Assembly: GCA_016871855.1 (NCBI GenBank)
Contig: VHBQ01000015.1
Coordinates: forward strand, 1-46,606
Length of the DNA: 46,606 nt
Direction: 5' to 3'
DNA from: Gemmatimonadota bacterium
Lineage (GTDB): Bacteria > Gemmatimonadota > Gemmatimonadetes > Gemmatimonadales > Gemmatimonadaceae
In this document: in pieces, positions 43,441 to 46,606 of the stretch
Position numbering within the stretch: the stretch's first letter is position 1
Layout of the letters: each line of letters opens with the position of its first letter
Translations under genes and position numbers: made by a program
Notes under the pieces: model-generated
What the model saw: only the letters and a program-made list of their open reading frames with translations
Databases searched by the model: none
What the model was told of the DNA's origin: nothing

Positions 43441-44031
43441 ATGGCGCCACACCGCCGCCGCGTACAACTTTCCGGCGTGAATGGCCGCCGCGGATACACG
43501 ATCATCGAACTGATGCTGGTGGTCGCCCTGATCGCCATCATGGCGTCGCTGGCGCTCCCGAAGGTGTCCTTCCTGCGCTACCGCCAGGACGCCAACGGGC
43601 GGCTCGTTCAGCGCACGCTCATCCTGGCGCAGCAGCGGTCGCTGCAGAAGACCACGAACGTCCTGTTCGTGATGGACTACGCGGCGTCGCGGATGCGCGT
43701 GGTCGAGGACACCAACTCCAATGGCGCGGCCGACGGGTCAGAGCGCTGGGAGTCCTGGCGGCTGGGCGAGGGGGCGCGCTTCGCGATCCCCACGACGACT
43801 GTAGACGGCGCGACGTCGTTCTACGCGACCGGCCCGGGCATCACCACGACGGCGAACGGGCCCACGATCACGTTCTACCCGAACGGCTCGGCGAGCGGCG
43901 ACGCGTTCCTGTACGTCGGCGTCTCGACCGGGCGGAGCGATGCCCTGCGCGCCATCGAGTTCACGGGTGCCACGGGGCGCACGCGCCTCTGGCGATATCT
44001 CGGCGGCGCGTGGCGGCGAGACTCGACCTAG
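43441..44031 (+). CDS. GspH/FimT-like pseudopilin
   Basis: A 196-residue prepilin-like protein. The class III signal is RRGYTIIELMLVVALIAIMAS: cleavage after Gly, with Glu at position 5 of the mature form and a long hydrophobic helix. The C-terminal domain is beta-rich, with YATGPGITTTANGPTITFYP and a Gly/Ser-rich GSASGDAFLYVGVSTGRS, as in GspH/FimT minor pilins. Minor pilins prime assembly of type IV pili or type II secretion pseudopili. The ATG at 43441 gives a long 18-residue leader; GTG 43477 is an alternative. It is followed by a minus-strand tna module and then a second, broken pseudopilin gene on the same strand at 46341. Confidence 0.8.
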   Translation: MAPHRRRVQLSGVNGRRGYTIIELMLVVALIAIMASLALPKVSFLRYRQDANGRLVQRTLILAQQRSLQKTTNVLFVMDYAASRMRVVEDTNSNGAADGSERWESWRLGEGARFAIPTTTVDGATSFYATGPGITTTANGPTITFYPNGSASGDAFLYVGVSTGRSDALRAIEFTGATGRTRLWRYLGGAWRRDST

Positions 44032-44037
44032 GCGCGG

Positions 44038-45426
44038 CTAGGCGATGACGCCGGGAACGAGCGGGGCGAACTTCGCCGTGAAGTGCCGCAGGGCCGGCGG
44101 TTGCTCGACGATGCGCACGCCGCGGATCCGTGAGGCCAGCGTGTTCACGTGGGCGAGCACCTCGCAGACGTAGTCCATGTGGCTCTGCGTGTACACGCGC
44201 CGCGGGAAGGCCAGTCGCACCAGTTCCAGGTCGGCGGGCTTCTCCGTGCCGTCCGGCCGCTGGCCAAACATCACCGAGCCGATCTCGACGGCGCGGATGC
44301 CCCCCTCGAGATACAGGACCAGCGAGAGCGCCCAGCCCGGATACTCCGATGGCGGGATGTGCGGGAGCCAGCGCTTGGCGTCGAGATACAGCGCGTGCCC
44401 GCCGGCGGGGCGCACCGTCGGGATGCCGGCGGCGGCCATCTTCTCGGCCATGTACTCGACCATCCGGATGCGGTATCGGAGGTAGTCCGGATCGAGCGCC
44501 TCGTAGAGGCCCACGGCGATCGCCTCGAGGTCGTAGCCCGCGAGGCCGCCGTAGGTCGGAAAGCCCTCCGTGAGGATGAGCGTGTTCCGACAGCGGGCGG
44601 CGACCGCGTCGTCGTTCATCGCGAGGAATCCGCCGATGTTCGCCATCCCGTCCTTCTTGGCGCTCATCGTACAGCCGTCGGCGAGCGCGAACATCTCACG
44701 GGCGATGGCGATCGGCTCGCGGTCGGCGTAGCCGTCCTCGCGGGTGCGGACGAACCAGGCGTTCTCGGCGAACCGGCAGGCGTCGATGAAGAACGGCACG
44801 CCATGCCGGCGGGCGATCGCCGCGGCGCCGCGGACATTCTCAAGGCTGACCGGCTGGCCGCCCCCCGAGTTGTTGGTCACGGTGATCATGACCAGCGGCA
44901 CGCGCCCCGGGTTCTCGCGGAGCACGCGCTCGAGGGCCTCGAGGTCCATGTTCCCCTTGAAGGGATGCAGGGCCTGGGGGTCGAGACCTTCGGCGACGGG
45001 CAGGTCGAGCGCGGTCGCACGCCGGTGTTCGACGTTGGCGCGCGTCGTGTCGAAGTGGCGGTTGTTCGGGACGATGTCCCCGGGCTTCAGCAGGGCGCCG
45101 GTGAGGATGTGCTCGGCGGCGCGCCCCTGGTGCGTGGGGATCACGTGGCGGAAGCCCGTGATGTCGCGCACCGCGGACTCGAAGGCGTAGAAGGAGCGCG
45201 CGCCGGCGTACGTCTCGTCGCCGCGCATCATCCCCGCCCACTGGTAGACGGACATCGCCCCGGTCCCCGAGTCGGTGAGCAGGTCGATGAGGACGTCGTT
45301 CGCGTGCAGGAGGAAGACGTTGTAATGGGCGGCGTGGAGCGCCACGGCGCGCTCCGCCTCGGTGGTCTGCCGGATCGGCTCGACGGTCTTGATCCGGAAC
45401 GGCTCGATGATGGTCTTGTACTTCAC
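44038..45426 (-). CDS. tnaA: Tryptophanase
   Basis: A 462-residue PLP-dependent beta-eliminating lyase. The PLP lysine is Lys258 in GCTMSAKKDGMANIGG. It resembles both tryptophanase and tyrosine phenol-lyase. Two discriminating sites favour tryptophanase: RAVEIGS, where tyrosine phenol-lyase has an Arg in RSMERG, and His448 in LRHFTAK, where tyrosine phenol-lyase has Phe. The product would be indole, pyruvate and ammonia from tryptophan. GTG 45426 overlaps the stop of the upstream regulator gene (GTGA). No tnaB permease or leader peptide is seen. It ends seven bases from the stop of the convergent GspH-like pseudopilin gene. Confidence 0.88.
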   Translation of the reverse strand: MKYKTIIEPFRIKTVEPIRQTTEAERAVALHAAHYNVFLLHANDVLIDLLTDSGTGAMSVYQWAGMMRGDETYAGARSFYAFESAVRDITGFRHVIPTHQGRAAEHILTGALLKPGDIVPNNRHFDTTRANVEHRRATALDLPVAEGLDPQALHPFKGNMDLEALERVLRENPGRVPLVMITVTNNSGGGQPVSLENVRGAAAIARRHGVPFFIDACRFAENAWFVRTREDGYADREPIAIAREMFALADGCTMSAKKDGMANIGGFLAMNDDAVAARCRNTLILTEGFPTYGGLAGYDLEAIAVGLYEALDPDYLRYRIRMVEYMAEKMAAAGIPTVRPAGGHALYLDAKRWLPHIPPSEYPGWALSLVLYLEGGIRAVEIGSVMFGQRPDGTEKPADLELVRLAFPRRVYTQSHMDYVCEVLAHVNTLASRIRGVRIVEQPPALRHFTAKFAPLVPGVIA

Positions 45427-46226
45427 GCGGTGGCTGGGCCCTCAAGCCCTTCGGCCAGCTGCGGTCGGCCGATGAAGCGCAGGAACTGCGCGGTCACGAA
45501 GCGCGCCCCGCCGCGCTCACGGATCTCGAGCGGCGTGGCGCCGACGTATCGCTGGCACATGTTCCGGAATGCCGACCCCGACGGAAAATCCAGCGCGCGC
45601 GCGATGCCGTCGGCGCTGCGCCTCGGGTCGTCGAGCATCTGACCGGCGACGATCAGCCGCCCCCAGCCGATGAGCTTCTGTGGGGCAGGGAGGCCTTCCC
45701 GCCGCAGGCGGTCGAGCAGGGTGGACTTGGTGATGGACAACATCTCCAAGAGGCGGTGCGACGTGAGGCGCACGTGGGCGCGCGTGACGACAATGAGGAT
45801 TGCGTCGCGCGCCACGACGTCCATCGCCGACAACCGATGGCGCAGGAGCGCGGCGACGCCGCGCGCCTCCGCCTGCTCGACCACCGCGCGCACCGCCTGG
45901 GGCGAGTCGTCGAGGTCCACGAGCAGGAGGCCGTCGAGTCCGGCGCGTCCCGCGTCGAACAGGTCGCGCGCGCGCTGCGGCGTCGCCACGACATAGGCGA
46001 CGAGGGTCAGGCGGGGGAAGCGCGTACGCAGCTGGCGGATGCGCTCGAAGCTGGCGGCGCCGTCAGCGAACAGGTCGACCACGGCCAGGTGCACCGGCTC
46101 CGTGGCGCACGCCGTCGTCAGTTCATCCCAACTGCGGCACGGGGACACCGTGTGCTGGCCCCGCACGGCGCCGTGGACGCGCTGCAGGCAGCGCTCGAGG
46201 GGAAGCAGGGTGGCAATGACGCCCAT
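45423..46226 (-). CDS. AraC-like regulator with receiver-like N-terminal domain
   Basis: A 267-residue protein directly upstream of and translationally coupled to tnaA. The C-terminal region has an AraC-type helix-turn-helix: SADGIARALDFPSGSAFRNM followed by CQRYVGATPLEIRERG. The N-terminal 110 residues have receiver-like architecture, with HLAVVDLFADGAASFERIRQ placing an Asp where response regulators are phosphorylated; the usual acidic pair near residue 10 and the conserved Lys are not evident, so phosphorylation is doubtful. ATG 46226 is used; the frame is open to 46328. It probably controls tnaA and itself. Confidence 0.7.
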   Translation of the reverse strand: MGVIATLLPLERCLQRVHGAVRGQHTVSPCRSWDELTTACATEPVHLAVVDLFADGAASFERIRQLRTRFPRLTLVAYVVATPQRARDLFDAGRAGLDGLLLVDLDDSPQAVRAVVEQAEARGVAALLRHRLSAMDVVARDAILIVVTRAHVRLTSHRLLEMLSITKSTLLDRLRREGLPAPQKLIGWGRLIVAGQMLDDPRRSADGIARALDFPSGSAFRNMCQRYVGATPLEIRERGGARFVTAQFLRFIGRPQLAEGLEGPATA

Positions 46227-46265
46227 GGGGAGTGGGGTGCGGGCCGCCGCCGTGGCGACGGAAGA

Positions 46266-46295
46266 AAGGTACCATCCGGCAGGCTCCGGCGGCAA
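46266..46295 (-). promoter_or_regulatory. Possible promoter of the regulator-tnaA operon
   Basis: TTGCCG (46295-46290) and TACCTT (46271-46266) are spaced by 18 bases on the minus strand, about 40 bases before the ATG at 46226. Confidence 0.35.
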
Positions 46296-46340
46296 AAGGA
46301 CTGGCGTGAGCGCGCCCACAGAGGGCACATTCCGAGCGAG

Positions 46341-46502
46341 ATGCCGACCCGGACCTCCGCCAGCGTGCCGTCGCGCCGATCGGGCATGACGCTCATCGAG
46401 GTCATCATCGCCGTGGTGATCCTGAGCGGCGTGCTGATCGGCCTCTCGAACTTCACGCGCCGGTTCCAGCGGCTAACCATGAACGGCCGGGAACATAGGT
46501 AA
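46341..46502 (+). pseudogene. Pseudopilin gene (GspI/PilV-like) truncated by an insertion sequence
   Basis: Only 53 residues remain. The class III prepilin signal is complete: RRSGMTLIEVIIAVVILSG, with cleavage after Gly and Glu at mature position 5. The helix then runs into NFTRRFQRLTM and the frame enters NGREHR-stop, which is encoded by the end of an insertion element beginning about 46487. A normal pseudopilin of this kind would continue for 80-120 residues. It is on the same strand as the GspH-like gene at 43441. Confidence 0.75.
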
Positions 46503-46606
46503 CACAGGAGTCCGGCAACATAGGTAACACTGTTCTCAGCCGGTGATGATGTAATCGCGTTCGTCGAAGGTCGCCAGCAGGACGGTGTTGAACCAGAGGG
46601 ACCAGA
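46487..46606 (-). mobile_element. End of an insertion sequence, continuing beyond the window
   Basis: Two near-identical 19-base direct copies, CCGGGAACATAGGTAACAC at 46487-46505 and CCGGCAACATAGGTAACAC at 46512-46530, mark the element's end and are probable transposase-binding sites. The C-terminus of a transposase gene follows at once on the minus strand. The other end, and so the exact target duplication, is not visible. Confidence 0.7.
46536..46606 (-). CDS. Transposase C-terminus (IS481-like, partial)
   Basis: Only the last 22 residues are in the window, ending VLLATFDERDYIITG before TGA. This resembles the C-terminal tail of DDE integrase-core transposases such as the IS481 group. Its position directly inside the repeated element end supports the reading, but the family cannot be fixed from so short a piece. 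Confidence 0.5.
   Translation of the reverse strand, partial: WSLWFNTVLLATFDERDYIITG

Noticed and set aside
44038-45426. Tyrosine phenol-lyase as an alternative call
   Set aside because: The Arg and Phe positions that mark tyrosine phenol-lyase are Ile and His here (RAVEIGS and LRHFTAK), as in tryptophanase.

Overview
The window is a 46.6 kb stretch of a very GC-rich, Gram-negative (two-membrane) chromosome. The cell type is inferred from several lipoprotein signals, a TonB-receptor plug protein, a probable outer-membrane barrel and type IV/II pseudopilins. The overall flavour (weak or absent Shine-Dalgarno sites, GTG/TTG starts, secreted metalloproteases, plug-only TonB proteins) recalls Gemmatimonadota, but no rRNA or marker in the window proves it. 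No tRNA, rRNA or CRISPR array was seen.

Layout, left to right. 1-5472 is a minus-strand housekeeping run: dnaE, accA and a RicT/PSP1-like gene cut by the left edge. 5547-9930 holds three plus-strand genes for exported proteins (M30-like metalloprotease lipoprotein, barrel-like protein, PF10023-type aminopeptidase). 10022-12106 is a UvrD-like helicase. 12249-14060 is a small secreted-protein island, partly of lower GC, with a plug-only TonB protein, a mini-metalloprotease lipoprotein and an unknown exported protein, closed by a perfect terminator hairpin. 14357-19491 carries a DUF900 hydrolase, lipB, a propeller-like lipoprotein, a LolA-like protein and an M14 carboxypeptidase. 19614-25530 is the operon lipA-pdhA-pdhB-pdhC-lpdA. 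25816-30668 holds a small membrane protein and a minus-strand set with two glycosyltransferases, a DUF3108 protein, a conserved protein of unclear function and a peptidase C26 amidotransferase. 30821-38160 has a coiled-coil protein, a POT peptide symporter and a complete five-gene Opp/Dpp-type ABC importer. 38188-42765 carries an LplA-like acyltransferase, a 51-residue membrane protein, gcvP and gcvH. 42824-46606 holds coaE, a GspH-like pseudopilin, tryptophanase with its probable regulator, and a second pseudopilin broken by an insertion sequence at the right edge.

Two functional themes stand out. The first is lipoate biology: lipB, lipA, an LplA-like protein and the lipoyl-bearing complexes (pyruvate dehydrogenase E2 and glycine cleavage H, with lpdA and gcvP) lie within 27 kb. 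The second is peptide and amino-acid use: secreted peptidases, two independent peptide importers and tryptophanase.

The most unusual signal is non-coding. Three unrelated families of short tandem repeats fill gaps next to genes: (A) a 7-bp GACGGTG/GACGGTA repeat, (B) an 11-bp GAGAGACAACA repeat and (C) a G-rich 25-26-bp repeat. Families A and B are often arranged as long inverted repeats. Family A fills all three gaps between the pyruvate dehydrogenase genes, supplies or abuts stop codons, and one copy lies in frame inside the E2 linker.
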